64,000 nt of DNA from Streptomyces europaeiscabiei (GTDB lineage Bacteria; Actinomycetota; Actinomycetes; Streptomycetales; Streptomycetaceae), in assembly GCF_036346855.1 (NCBI RefSeq), contig NZ_CP107841.1, positions 2,232,001-2,296,000 of the forward strand. The letters run 5' to 3'. Below the pieces are notes generated by a model. It made no database searches and was not told where the DNA came from. It saw only the letters and a program-made list of their open reading frames with translations. Positions 26,231 to 35,145 of this stretch are shown piece by piece; within the stretch, counting starts at the first letter, position 1; each line of letters starts with the position of its first letter. A program made the position numbers and the translations under genes.

Positions 26231-27829
26231 TCAGTTCCCCTCGTCGGCCAGCCGCCGGACGCCGGCCTTGTCCAGCTTTCCCGAGGCGTTCCTGGGGACA
26301 GCCGGCACGATCTTCAGGCGTCGGGGCAGCTTGTAGCGGGCGAGCTGTCCGGCCGCGTACTCGTGTACGGCATCCAGGGTGATCGCCGCCGTGTCGTCCA
26401 CGCTCATGACGGCCTGTACGGTCTCGCCCCACTGTGCGTCGGGAATCCCCACGACGGCGACATCGACCACACCCGGCATGGAGGCCAGCACCCGCTCGAC
26501 CTCCGCCGGGTAGACGTTCTCACCCCCGCTGATGATCATGTCCTTGAGTCGGTCGACGATGTACAGGTAACCGTCCTCGTCGAGGTAGCCGATGTCGCCC
26601 GAGTGGAACCAGCCCTCCTCGTCGAAGGCCGCGTGGTTCGCCTCCGGGGTGTTCCAGTAGCCGGCGGTGACGTTGGGGCCGCGGACGACGATCTCTCCCG
26701 GCTCCCCGGGCCGGAGGGGTGTGTTGGTGGCCGCGTCGACAACCCGGACTTCGGTGAACGGCATGGGGATGCCCGCGGAACCGATCTTGTCCAGGGTGCG
26801 TTCGACGGGCAGATGCGTGGCGAAGGGTGCCGTCTCGGTCAGGCCCCAGGCCTGCTGGAGCAGCACGCCGTGCTTGGCGTAGAGCTCGATGAGTGAGGGC
26901 GGCACCGGCGCGCCCGCGACCACGATCGACCGCAGGTGGCTCAGGTCCTCGTCGAACAGGCCGGGTTGTCTCGCCAGGGCGGCGAACATCTGGGCGACGC
27001 CGAACACGGAGTTGACCCGGTGGGTGACCAGGTCTTCGAGACACGTCTGCGGGTCGAACCCGCGTCTGATCACCACCGTGCCCCCACGCACCAGCGTGCG
27101 GAGCACGAAGCTGTTCAGGGCGCCGATGTGGAACAGCGGAGCGGCGGCATAGGTGACGTCGCCACGACGTGTGTCGAGACGGAGCTCGACATTCACGGAG
27201 TTCCACCAGAGGTTTCCATGGGTGAGGACGACACCCTTGGGCGTGCCGGTGGTGCCGGAGGTGAACATCAGGATCGCCGGGTCGTCGGCACCCTTGGCGG
27301 CGATGGAAGCCGTGGGGGCAGCGACTGCGATGCGGGGTGCCCATGGCTCCCAGCCCGATGCGCCCGCGGTCGGCACCTCGCAGTCGTCGTCCACCAGGAG
27401 GAGGAGCGCGAGGGCGGTCCTGTCGCGCACGTTGTCGACGCTTTCCCGGTGTCCCTCCTCGCAGACGAGGGCGGTGGCGCCGCTGCGGACGAGCACCGCT
27501 TCCAACTCGGCCTCGGCGAGCCGGAAGTTGACCGGGACGAAGACGGCCCCCAGCCGGTGCGCGGCGAGCAGCGTGACGAGGAAGGAGCTGCTGTTGAGGC
27601 CGAGGTGGGCGACCCGGTCTCCGTCGCCGATGCCGCCGTCTGCGAGGACGGTGGCCAGGCGGGCGGCCTTGTCGTCGAGCTGGGCGTAGGTGAGGTCGCC
27701 GCCCGGATAGCGGATGGCGATGGAGCCGCCCTGGAAGCGGGCGTTGCACGCGACGGCGGCGGCCGGGTTGAGGTCGACGTGCAGGCCCGAGTTACGTGGG
27801 TGCGGTGTTGTGGCTGATGGCGGAATCAC
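26231..27829 (-). CDS. AMP-dependent acyl-CoA synthetase/ligase
   Basis: This 532-residue ANL-superfamily enzyme has motif A3 LMFTSGTTGTPKGVVLTHGN, A5 QQAWGLTETAPF, A7 GWFHSGDIGYLDEDGYLYIV, A8 DRLKDMIISGGENVYPAEVE and A10 PRNASGKLDK with the catalytic Lys. The lineage is FadD/aryl-CoA ligase-like. In this operon it could activate a phenylpropanoid acid or a ring-cleavage product, but the classical Hca/Mhp route needs no CoA ligase. It is followed by the GNAT-like gene. Confidence 0.88.
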   Translation of the reverse strand: MIPPSATTPHPRNSGLHVDLNPAAAVACNARFQGGSIAIRYPGGDLTYAQLDDKAARLATVLADGGIGDGDRVAHLGLNSSSFLVTLLAAHRLGAVFVPVNFRLAEAELEAVLVRSGATALVCEEGHRESVDNVRDRTALALLLLVDDDCEVPTAGASGWEPWAPRIAVAAPTASIAAKGADDPAILMFTSGTTGTPKGVVLTHGNLWWNSVNVELRLDTRRGDVTYAAAPLFHIGALNSFVLRTLVRGGTVVIRRGFDPQTCLEDLVTHRVNSVFGVAQMFAALARQPGLFDEDLSHLRSIVVAGAPVPPSLIELYAKHGVLLQQAWGLTETAPFATHLPVERTLDKIGSAGIPMPFTEVRVVDAATNTPLRPGEPGEIVVRGPNVTAGYWNTPEANHAAFDEEGWFHSGDIGYLDEDGYLYIVDRLKDMIISGGENVYPAEVERVLASMPGVVDVAVVGIPDAQWGETVQAVMSVDDTAAITLDAVHEYAAGQLARYKLPRRLKIVPAVPRNASGKLDKAGVRRLADEGN

Positions 27830-27879
27830 GAGCGGCTCCTCGTTGAGCGTCGGAAATCGAGAGCGCAGGAGAACAGGTG

Positions 27880-28716
27880 TCAGAGGTGGTCGCCGCCGGC
27901 GGCACTGGCGAATCCGCGTACGCCTATGCCACCGTCGACGTTGATCGCGTGTCCGGTGATCGGACCGCTCTGGGCACGGGAGGCGAGCAGCACATAGGGC
28001 CCGGCGAAGTCACGCGGATCGGTGCTGGAATCGTGCAGCGGGATGGGCGGCGGCGGGGTGTCCGGGCCCTGCTTGGCGAAGGACGCCGAGATCGACCGGT
28101 CGGCCAGCCCCAGTCCCTGTGGCCCTCGCAAGTCGGTGTTCATGCCGCCGCAGGCCACGCCGTTGACGCGGACCTTGGGCGCCAGCTCGTAGGCGAGTTC
28201 GCGCATCAGGCCCAGGCAGGCGTGCTTGCTCGCCGTGTAGAGGGGTCCGCCGCCGTTGACGTAGAAGGAGGCGTTGGACAGGGTCATGACGATGCTGCCG
28301 CGCGTCTTGACCAGCTCGCGCCACGCGGCCTCCGCCGCGAGGACATAGCCCTTGACGTTGACGGCGAAGATCTCGTCGAACGCCGTGTCCAGTTCCTGGC
28401 CGCTGAGCCGGGTGAGCTGGCGCTGGTAGTCCCATACCCCCGCGTTCGCCACGAGGGTGTCGAGCTTTCCGAAGCGGTCGACGGCCTCGGCGACGGCGAC
28501 GTGCAGACTTTCGGAGTCGCGCACATCGGCCACGACGGCGTGGATGCGCGACGGGTCGGTGGCATCGCGTACGACCTCGTCCAGCCGTTTCCTGTCGCGG
28601 CCCACAATCGTGACCGACGCGCCCTCGGCGAGGAAGCGCTCGGCGACGGCACGGCCGATGCCCGACCCGCCCCCGGTGATCAGAGCCGCGTCACCCTCCA
28701 GCCAGCCGCCCGTCAT
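27880..28716 (-). CDS. short-chain dehydrogenase, cis-dihydrodiol dehydrogenase (HcaB-like)
   Basis: This 278-residue SDR has cofactor motif GGGSGIGRAVAERFL, NAGVWD, the catalytic Ser in TLSNASFYVNGGGPLYTASKH and the Tyr-x3-Lys in LYTASKH. The C-terminal GHAINVDGGIGVRGF closes the fold. The gene lies directly behind the ring-hydroxylating dioxygenase and C-C hydrolase genes, and its start overlaps the hydrolase stop by ATGA. It most likely oxidises the cis-dihydrodiol to the catechol with NAD+. Confidence 0.85.
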   Translation of the reverse strand: MTGGWLEGDAALITGGGSGIGRAVAERFLAEGASVTIVGRDRKRLDEVVRDATDPSRIHAVVADVRDSESLHVAVAEAVDRFGKLDTLVANAGVWDYQRQLTRLSGQELDTAFDEIFAVNVKGYVLAAEAAWRELVKTRGSIVMTLSNASFYVNGGGPLYTASKHACLGLMRELAYELAPKVRVNGVACGGMNTDLRGPQGLGLADRSISASFAKQGPDTPPPPIPLHDSSTDPRDFAGPYVLLASRAQSGPITGHAINVDGGIGVRGFASAAGGDHL

Positions 28717-29570
28717 GACCGCTCCCCGAGGAAGCCGGTGACCAGCGCGTCGAACTCGCGCTGCCGCTCCAGCTGGACCCAGTGGCCGCATCGCCCGAAC
28801 ACGTGCAGCTGCACGTCACGGATCTGCTTGAGCATGAGCTGGGCGCCTTCGAGGGTGATGGTCCGGTCGTCGCGGCCCCAGAGCAGCAGCGTGGGCGCCT
28901 TGATCTTGTGCAGGTCCCGCCACAGGGGGTCCATGCCACCCCGCTTGCCGAAGGCCGCGTTGTAGTGGTGGTAGAAGCCGATGTGGCTTTCGTCGAGCGA
29001 GGCCTCGTAACGGGCACGGACGACGTCCTCACCGAACTGCCTGTGATCGAAGACCATGGTGCGGATGAACGCCGCCATCTTCTTCTCGCTCGGTCCGCCG
29101 CCGTTGTAGTAGCGGAACATCTCCTTCTGCCCCTCCGTGGGAGTGGGGCCGAAGGGGAGCCAGCCACCGCCAGGGGCCATCAGCACGAGCCGGGTGACAC
29201 GCTCCGGGCGCTGCTGGGCCATGGCGAGGGCTGCGGCGCCGCCGAGGCTGTTGCCCAGCAGGTGGAAGGTGTCGATGCCGAGCGAGTCGAGGGTCTGGTA
29301 CAGCGCGTCCGTGGTGATCTCGGTGATGGACCGCGTCTCCAGGTCCGCCTCACCGGGACGGTAACTGGTGCCGAAGCCGGGCTGGTCGGGCAGGACGACG
29401 CGGAAGTGCCGGGCCAGGGCGGGGAGGTTCTGACGGTAGTTGCTGACGCCGGAGGCGCCGGGGCCGCCACCGTGCAGCATCACCAGCACGGGGCCCTCGC
29501 CGGTTTCGGTGACGGCGATCTCACCGAGGGAGGTTGCTACTCGGTGGTGTTTGAGTTCGAGGTCGGTCAC
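28713..29570 (-). CDS. meta-cleavage product C-C hydrolase (MhpC/BphD-like)
   Basis: This 285-residue alpha/beta hydrolase has the family marks LHGGGPGASGVSNYRQNLPAL, LPDQPGFGTSYRP, the nucleophile elbow LGNSLGGAAALAMA, the Asp in WGRDDRTITLEGA and the His in GRCGHWVQLER. The N-terminal HGGGPGASG and the MAPGGGWLPFGPTPTEG lid are typical of hydrolases that split 2-hydroxy-6-oxo-dienoates after extradiol ring cleavage. Its partners, MhpB and MhpD, are in the divergent operon. Confidence 0.9.
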   Translation of the reverse strand: MTDLELKHHRVATSLGEIAVTETGEGPVLVMLHGGGPGASGVSNYRQNLPALARHFRVVLPDQPGFGTSYRPGEADLETRSITEITTDALYQTLDSLGIDTFHLLGNSLGGAAALAMAQQRPERVTRLVLMAPGGGWLPFGPTPTEGQKEMFRYYNGGGPSEKKMAAFIRTMVFDHRQFGEDVVRARYEASLDESHIGFYHHYNAAFGKRGGMDPLWRDLHKIKAPTLLLWGRDDRTITLEGAQLMLKQIRDVQLHVFGRCGHWVQLERQREFDALVTGFLGERS

Positions 29571-29582
29571 AGCGGTGTCCCA

Positions 29583-30158
29583 TCAGAAAAAGGTCGAGAG
29601 GTTCTTCGCCTGGAGGATGTTCTGGTCCAGGAGGATGCTCCGGCGGGCCACCCGAAGTCCGCCGTGCTCGACGCGTCGCAGGACGTCCGTGCGGCCGCCT
29701 GCGAAGACGTTCTCCTCCCGCTCCAGCCGGTTGCGGTAGACGAGGAAAGCCGAGCGCACCCACAGGTCGTCCTCGGTGAATCCGTCGTGCTCGGCGGGGT
29801 CGATGTGGCTGACCATCACGTTGGTGATCAGATGCCGGGTCCGGGAGGGCGGGTCCTCGGCCCAGGCCATCCCGGAGTCGAAGCGGCGGATGCGCCAGGC
29901 GAGGCTCTCCTTGCTCTCGTCGTAGAAGGCCGCCTCGCCCCGCGCGGCCACGGACAGCGCCTGCTGCCGGCGCAGCCGGTTGCTGCGGGTGGGCATCCAG
30001 TAGTCGAGGTCGTCGGCGAGCAGGTCGAGCCAGTCGGCGTAGCGGCCGTCGTCGAGGAGGGCGGCCTCCTCGTAGTAGAACTGCTCGACCTCGAAGTGGG
30101 TGTCTCGGTCGGCGCGTGCCCCCGCGCGTGACCGGATCTGCTCGGTGCCTGTGCTCAC
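29583..30158 (-). CDS. aromatic-ring-hydroxylating dioxygenase beta subunit
   Basis: This 191-residue protein starts at the GTG at 30158, with AAAGGA 14 bp upstream. The SnoaL-like beta-subunit fold is seen in FEVEQFYYEEAALLDDGRYA, WLDLLADDLDYWMPTRSNR and HLITNVMVSHIDPAEHDG, with the C-terminal AKNLSTFF. It is structural and stabilises the alpha3-beta3 oxygenase. It lies between the reductase and C-C hydrolase genes in the same operon. Confidence 0.9.
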   Translation of the reverse strand: MSTGTEQIRSRAGARADRDTHFEVEQFYYEEAALLDDGRYADWLDLLADDLDYWMPTRSNRLRRQQALSVAARGEAAFYDESKESLAWRIRRFDSGMAWAEDPPSRTRHLITNVMVSHIDPAEHDGFTEDDLWVRSAFLVYRNRLEREENVFAGGRTDVLRRVEHGGLRVARRSILLDQNILQAKNLSTFF

Positions 30159-30217
30159 GGTGTCATTCGATCCTTTCTCGGACCCGGGTGATATGGCCTG
30201 TGCCGCCTGGCGGTACA

Positions 30218-31414
30218 TCAGCCGCGCAGCAGACCGCGCAGGTTCACGGCCGGGTCGGCCAGCCGGTCGGCGGCGACGTGGACACGGCGGTCGATCAGCC
30301 GGCGAGCGGCTCTGACGGCGGCCGGGTCGTCGACCGAGGCGGCCGCGACGACCAGCCCGTCCCTCAGACCGAAGACGGAGAAGGACGGGTCGTCGTAGGA
30401 GCCTCTGAGGACGGTCTGCGCGGCTGCCTCCATGTGCCCGACGGCCTCGATGTGGAGTCCGTGCCGGTCCGTCCAGAACCAGGGCGCGGCAGGCGCCGGT
30501 TCCGGGGCGCCGAGGAGGGTCGCCGCTGCCCTGGCACCGTCGTGCTGGGCTGCTTCCCAGTGCTCGGTGCGGGGCACTTGGCGCATTCGGGCAGGGTCGC
30601 CGACGGCGAGCACCGCCGGATTCGAGGTGACGTGACGCTCGTCGACGAGGATGCCGCGGTCCACCTCCAGCCCGGCCGCCCGCGCCAGCTCGGTGCACGG
30701 CACCATGCCGACGCCGAGCACCACCGCGTCGTGGAGCCGCGTGACTCCGCCGAGCCGGACCTCGACGCCCTCGGGCCGGTCGACGAAGGACTCCACGGCG
30801 GCCTGTACGGCTGTGACCCGGTGGCGGGTGTGCAGTGCGTGCAGCCAGGCAGCCAACTCCGGGCCGAGCGCGGCGGCCAGCGGCACGGCGACCGGGTCGA
30901 CGAGGACGACCTCGCAACCGAGACGTACGGCGGTGGAGGCGACCTCGGCACCGATCAGTCCGGCGCCGACGACCAGCACTCTGGCACCGGGAGCGAGAGC
31001 CGGGCGCAACCGGTCGGCGTCGTCCGCCGTACGCAGGACATGCACGCGCTCGCCACCGATCCCCAAAATCGGGAGGCGGGCGGCGGCACCGCCCGTCGCG
31101 AGCACGACACGGTCGGCGCGCAGCAGGTGTCCGTCGCCGAGCTCGACGGCGCCGTCCCCCGGCCTCAGCGCGGTCACCGTCGTCCGGTTGATCAGCCGTA
31201 CCCGCTGGTCGTCGTACCACCGGGAAGGCTGGAGGGCGATCTCCTCGACGTCCTTCGTGCCGGTCAGGAAGTCCTTCGACAGCGGAGGACGGTCGTAGGG
31301 GAAGTCCCCCGAATCGACGAGGGTGACATCACCGTCGAAGCCGCCCGCTCGCAGCGAGGCGGCGGTGCTCACGCCGGCGATGCCGCCGCCCACGATGACG
31401 ACACGCTCGGTCAC
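30218..31414 (-). CDS. ferredoxin reductase (FAD/NAD-dependent) of the dioxygenase
   Basis: This 398-residue flavoprotein begins with the FAD motif VVIVGGGIAGVSTAASLR. It has the NAD motif VLVVGAGLIGAEVASTAVRLG and the second FAD motif VLAVGDPARM. The PYDRPPLSKDFL segment is the hallmark of HcaD/BphA4-type oxygenase-coupled reductases. It passes electrons from NADH to the Rieske ferredoxin. It overlaps the ferredoxin gene by ATGA. Confidence 0.92.
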   Translation of the reverse strand: MTERVVIVGGGIAGVSTAASLRAGGFDGDVTLVDSGDFPYDRPPLSKDFLTGTKDVEEIALQPSRWYDDQRVRLINRTTVTALRPGDGAVELGDGHLLRADRVVLATGGAAARLPILGIGGERVHVLRTADDADRLRPALAPGARVLVVGAGLIGAEVASTAVRLGCEVVLVDPVAVPLAAALGPELAAWLHALHTRHRVTAVQAAVESFVDRPEGVEVRLGGVTRLHDAVVLGVGMVPCTELARAAGLEVDRGILVDERHVTSNPAVLAVGDPARMRQVPRTEHWEAAQHDGARAAATLLGAPEPAPAAPWFWTDRHGLHIEAVGHMEAAAQTVLRGSYDDPSFSVFGLRDGLVVAAASVDDPAAVRAARRLIDRRVHVAADRLADPAVNLRGLLRG

Positions 31415-31752
31415 GGCGACTCTCCCGGGAAGAGGTAGACCTCGCCGTCACGGACCTCGACGCGGTGCGGGCAGGCGTTCCTCGTCGCGGGCAGGCCCTG
31501 GACCTCGCCGTTCTTCAGACAGAACTTGCTGGAGTGCAGAGGGCATTCGACGAATCCACCCTCCACCCAGCCATCGGCAAGCGAGGCGTCCTCGTGCGTA
31601 CAGGTGTCGTCGAGCGCGTAGACACTGTCGTCGGTGTCGCGCAGCAGGGCGATGTCGTCGGCGGTGCCGGTGACCGCCTTGTCGATGGCGATGCCCTCGC
31701 CCTGGGGGATGTCGGCCAGGGCCGCTACTCGAATACCGCTGCCGTTGCTCAT
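31411..31752 (-). CDS. Rieske [2Fe-2S] ferredoxin of the dioxygenase
   Basis: This 113-residue protein has the Rieske ligands Cys-x-His in DDTCTHEDASLADG and Cys-x2-His in VECPLHSSKFCLKNG, typical of HcaC/BphA3 ferredoxins. It carries electrons from the reductase to the oxygenase alpha subunit. It overlaps both neighbours by four bases, so the alpha, ferredoxin and reductase genes are translationally coupled. Confidence 0.93.
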   Translation of the reverse strand: MSNGSGIRVAALADIPQGEGIAIDKAVTGTADDIALLRDTDDSVYALDDTCTHEDASLADGWVEGGFVECPLHSSKFCLKNGEVQGLPATRNACPHRVEVRDGEVYLFPGESP

Positions 31753-33101
31753 GCGTGGTGCTCCTCGTGCCAGGCGGGCGTGTTCATCAGTTCGCGCCAG
31801 CGTGCGTAGAAGGCCCGGCCGGCGGCGTCGCTGTAGAGCTCGCTGGTCCTGCCGGGGTGGCGGCCGTCCTCGCGTTCGCTGCCCATGCCCATCTGGTAGT
31901 TGAGAGCGACGCCGCCTGTGATGAACCCGTGCGAGATGGCCTGCACCTCGCTCCAGTTCTCACCGTCGTCCTGCTCGAAGATCCCGCTGGGTCCGAACGT
32001 CCGCAGGTTGTACAGGCGTTGGGCCTCGCGGACCTCTTCGGGCATGGACTTGTCGACGATGGTCCAGGCCCACACCTCCATGCGGTCGGGGCCCTTGGGG
32101 TGCCAGACCCGGATGGATCCGTTGACCGGCAGATAGGAGAAGTTGGGGAAGACGGTGGCGTGTCCGTTGGTCAGCGGTCCCTCGACGCGGGCCTCGCCGA
32201 GCCGCTCCCGCAGCGCGTCGTAGTCCGTCCACTCGTGCACGGTCTGGGCGTCGAAGCGGTTCTTGGGATGGACCGGGAAGCCGGCGCCGTGCCCGTTCGG
32301 GTCCACGTACTGGCGGCCGGTGCGGTGCACGACCTCGTCCTTGGGCTTCCTGCCGGACGGCGAGAGGACCATGAGCGCCGAGGCGTGGCTCATGTTGACG
32401 TGGTACCAGTCGGTGGCGAACTGTTCGGCGGCCAGCTTCCAGTTGCCTTCCAGGACCCACTTGTGGACTCCGCCGACGACGATCGTCCCCTGGTCGTCGT
32501 GGTCGAGCATCGCGTCCATGTACCAGGCCATGTCGCCGAGCGACTCCCGCAGCGTGACGGGATCCGGATCCCAGGTGCCGAAGACCAGCCCGCGGTACGT
32601 CTGCACGTGCGGCACCTCGACAAGACCCCACTGCCCCGTCTCGAAGGACTTTGGGTAGCCGTCCTTGTTGGGCACGCTGACCAGCGAACCGTCCAGGTTG
32701 TACGACCAGCCGTGGTAGGTGCAGGTGAAGTTGCGGGTGGTGCCGAAGTCGGCGCGGCAGACGCGGGCACCCCGGTGCCGGCAGGAATTGAGGTAGGCGC
32801 GGATACGCCGGTCACGGTCCAGCGTCACGATGACCGGGTCCTCGCCCATGTACGTCGTGAAGAAGTCGCCGGGCTTGTGGAACTGGTCGGTGTGCGCGAG
32901 GAACAGCCAGCTCGGCGCGAAGACGCGACGCAGCTCCTGGCGGTACAGCTCCTCGTCGGTGAAGATGACGCGATCCAGCAGCCCGCCCTCAGCGTCGACG
33001 AGCCCGGATACGTCGATGTTCCGCGCCAGGTCCGCCGGACGCCGCAGCGCCCCGCGCGGGGCCGCCGTGGCCGCGCCCTGAGGTTCGATCGTCGAGGTCA
33101 T
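31749..33101 (-). CDS. aromatic-ring-hydroxylating dioxygenase alpha subunit (Rieske)
   Basis: The protein is 450 residues from the ATG at 33101; a TTG four codons earlier is possible. The Rieske cluster site is CRHRGARVC ... CTYHGWSYNLDG. The mononuclear iron ligands are in ATDWYHVNMSHAS (two His), with a C-terminal acid in the region after YQMGMGSEREDG. Asp before the first His (D-W-Y-H) is the electron-bridging residue. It begins the leftward catabolic operon and defines its first step, insertion of O2 into the aromatic ring. It is closest in type to the phenylpropionate/biphenyl group. Confidence 0.92.
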   Translation of the reverse strand: MTSTIEPQGAATAAPRGALRRPADLARNIDVSGLVDAEGGLLDRVIFTDEELYRQELRRVFAPSWLFLAHTDQFHKPGDFFTTYMGEDPVIVTLDRDRRIRAYLNSCRHRGARVCRADFGTTRNFTCTYHGWSYNLDGSLVSVPNKDGYPKSFETGQWGLVEVPHVQTYRGLVFGTWDPDPVTLRESLGDMAWYMDAMLDHDDQGTIVVGGVHKWVLEGNWKLAAEQFATDWYHVNMSHASALMVLSPSGRKPKDEVVHRTGRQYVDPNGHGAGFPVHPKNRFDAQTVHEWTDYDALRERLGEARVEGPLTNGHATVFPNFSYLPVNGSIRVWHPKGPDRMEVWAWTIVDKSMPEEVREAQRLYNLRTFGPSGIFEQDDGENWSEVQAISHGFITGGVALNYQMGMGSEREDGRHPGRTSELYSDAAGRAFYARWRELMNTPAWHEEHHA

Positions 33102-33202
33102 GAGCCCAGGCAACAGCAGCGCCGTGGCCGGGTGCCATCCGTCGTTCCGTACGGCGGCACACGCGCTGTCGGCAGGCGGCGGGCGCGGGGGAGCGTGAAC
33201 GC

Positions 33203-34201
33203 ATGCTTGCTGCCATCGCCATCTCCCAGAGCGCGACCGATCCGCTGTCGGGGCTCGTCCTCGGGGAAATCCTCAAGCCTGAGCCCCTCCCCGGCTGGTC
33301 GACCGTCCGTGTGGTCTCCTCGTCCCTCAACATGCACGACCTGTGGACCCTGCGCGGCGTCGGTCACCCGCCCGAGCGGCTGCCCATCGTCCTCGGCTGC
33401 GACGCGGCCGGCTATGACGAGAACGGCAACGAGGTGCTCGTCCACCCGGTGATCGCCGACCCGGACGCCGGCCTCGGCGACGAGACGCTGGACCCCGGGC
33501 GTGCTCTGCTGTCGGAGCAGCACCACGGGGCGTTCGCCGAATACCTCGCCGTCCCCACCCGCAACCTGATCCCCAAGCCGTCCTGGCTCACCTTCGACGA
33601 GGCGGCCTGTCTGCCGGTCGCCTGGGGCACCGCGTACCGCATGCTCTTCACCCGGGCGGGAATCCGCGCGGGCGACCGGGTCCTCGTTCAGGGGGCCGGG
33701 GGCGGCGTCGCGTCGGCCGCGATCAAGCTGGCCGTGGCCGCGGGCGCCGTCGTGTACGCCACCAGCCGCAGCGAGGACAAGCGACGGCAGGCCGAATCCT
33801 GGGGCGCGCGCAAGGCCGTACCCACCGGCGAACGGCTGCCCGAGCGCGTGGACGTCGTGATCGAGACGGTCGGTGAGGCCACCTGGTCGCACTCCATGAA
33901 GTCGCTGCGTCCCGGCGGCACGATCGTCGTCGCCGGAGCCACCAGCGGGACGAACCCACCCGCCGACCTCGGCCGGATCTTCTATCTCCAGCAGCGCCTC
34001 CTCGGCTCGACCGGCTGCACCCGCAGCGAACTGGTCTCGCTGCTGAAGCTCATGGACGCCACCGGCCTGCGCCCGGTCGTCGACCGCACGCTGCCGCTGG
34101 ACGAGATCCACAAGGGCTTCCAGCTCATGATCGACGGGCGGCTCACCGGCAAGCTCGTCATCCATCCGCCCGCCCCGCACGAGCAAGGAGCCCCGCGATG
34201 A
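33203..34201 (+). CDS. zinc-binding-type alcohol dehydrogenase/quinone oxidoreductase
   Basis: This 332-residue MDR-family protein starts at ATG 33203, with GGGGAG upstream. It has GROES-like N-terminal parts (VRVVSSSLNMHDLWTLRG, VLGCDAAGYDENG). The cofactor site is VLVQGAGGGVASAAIKLAVAAGA, and VIETVGEATW and GLRPVVDRTLPLDEIHKGFQLM follow. A full structural zinc Cys quartet is not seen, so it resembles the quinone-reductase-like branch. It is the first gene of the rightward operon and overlaps mhpB by ATGA. The classical pathway does not need it; it may accept a substrate side chain. Confidence 0.85.
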   Translation: MLAAIAISQSATDPLSGLVLGEILKPEPLPGWSTVRVVSSSLNMHDLWTLRGVGHPPERLPIVLGCDAAGYDENGNEVLVHPVIADPDAGLGDETLDPGRALLSEQHHGAFAEYLAVPTRNLIPKPSWLTFDEAACLPVAWGTAYRMLFTRAGIRAGDRVLVQGAGGGVASAAIKLAVAAGAVVYATSRSEDKRRQAESWGARKAVPTGERLPERVDVVIETVGEATWSHSMKSLRPGGTIVVAGATSGTNPPADLGRIFYLQQRLLGSTGCTRSELVSLLKLMDATGLRPVVDRTLPLDEIHKGFQLMIDGRLTGKLVIHPPAPHEQGAPR

Positions 34202-35145
34202 CCGCCGCCGCCGTCGGACTGTCCCACTCTCCCCTCATCGGCAAGAACGACCCGGCCCCGGACGTCCTGTCGGCCGTCGAGGACGCCGTCGAGGCGGCTC
34301 GCTCCTTCGTCCGCGCCTTCGACCCCGACCTGGTCGTCCTGTATGCCCCGGACCACTACAACGGCTTCTTCTACAAGGAGATGCCTCCGTTCTGCCTGGC
34401 CACCGAGGCGAACGCCGTCGGCGACTTCGGCTCCGCCGCCGGACCCCTCTCCGTCGACACCGACGCCGCCCGCGCCCTGGCCCGCGGGGTTCTCGACCGG
34501 GGAGTCGACCTGACCGTCTCGGCCCGGATGACCGTCGACCACGGCTTCGTCCAGCCGCTGGAAGTCCTCTTCGGCGGCATCGACAAGGTGCCGGTCGTAC
34601 CGGTGTTCGTGAACGGTGTGGCCACCCCGCTCGGCCCGGTCAGCCGCATCCGGGCACTCGGGACCGCGATCGGCGAAGCGGCCGCCCTACTGGACCGCCG
34701 TGTGCTGTTCCTCGGCTCCGGCGGGCTCTCCCACGACCCGCCCGTCCCCGTGCTCGACGGCGCCCCGCCCCGGGTCGCCGACGCCCTCATCGAGGGGCAC
34801 TCGCCCACACCCGAGCAACGGGCCCGGGGCGAGGAGCGGGTGATCCGGGCGGGCCGCGAGTACGCCGCCGGCTCGACCCGCATGGTGCCCATCAACCCCG
34901 CCTGGGACAACCTCGTCCTGGACACCCTGGAGAGCGGCCGGCTCGCCGACGTGGACGCCTGGACCGTGGAGTGGATGGGCGCCGAGGGCGGTGGCTCGGC
35001 CCACGAGGTCCGCACCTGGATCGCGGCCTTCGCATCCCTTGCGGCGACCGGCTCGTACCGCACGACCTCCCGCTTCTACGCACCCATCCCCGAATGGATC
35101 GCGGGCTTCGCCGTGGCCACCGCAGAACAGGAACCGAACCGATGA
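34198..35145 (+). CDS. mhpB: 2,3-dihydroxyphenylpropionate 1,2-dioxygenase (MhpB-type, LigB family)
   Basis: This 315-residue type-II extradiol dioxygenase starts GLSHSPLIGKNDP with the first Fe(II)-site His. It carries PDHYNGFFYKEMPPFCL and MTVDHGFVQPLEVLFG with the conserved His of MhpB, then FLGSGGLSHDPP and the final block WIAAFASLAATGSY ... EWIAGFAVA. It opens the catechol ring of 3-(2,3-dihydroxyphenyl)propionate or a related substrate. It is coupled by overlap to the genes on both sides. Confidence 0.93.
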   Translation: MTAAAVGLSHSPLIGKNDPAPDVLSAVEDAVEAARSFVRAFDPDLVVLYAPDHYNGFFYKEMPPFCLATEANAVGDFGSAAGPLSVDTDAARALARGVLDRGVDLTVSARMTVDHGFVQPLEVLFGGIDKVPVVPVFVNGVATPLGPVSRIRALGTAIGEAAALLDRRVLFLGSGGLSHDPPVPVLDGAPPRVADALIEGHSPTPEQRARGEERVIRAGREYAAGSTRMVPINPAWDNLVLDTLESGRLADVDAWTVEWMGAEGGGSAHEVRTWIAAFASLAATGSYRTTSRFYAPIPEWIAGFAVATAEQEPNR

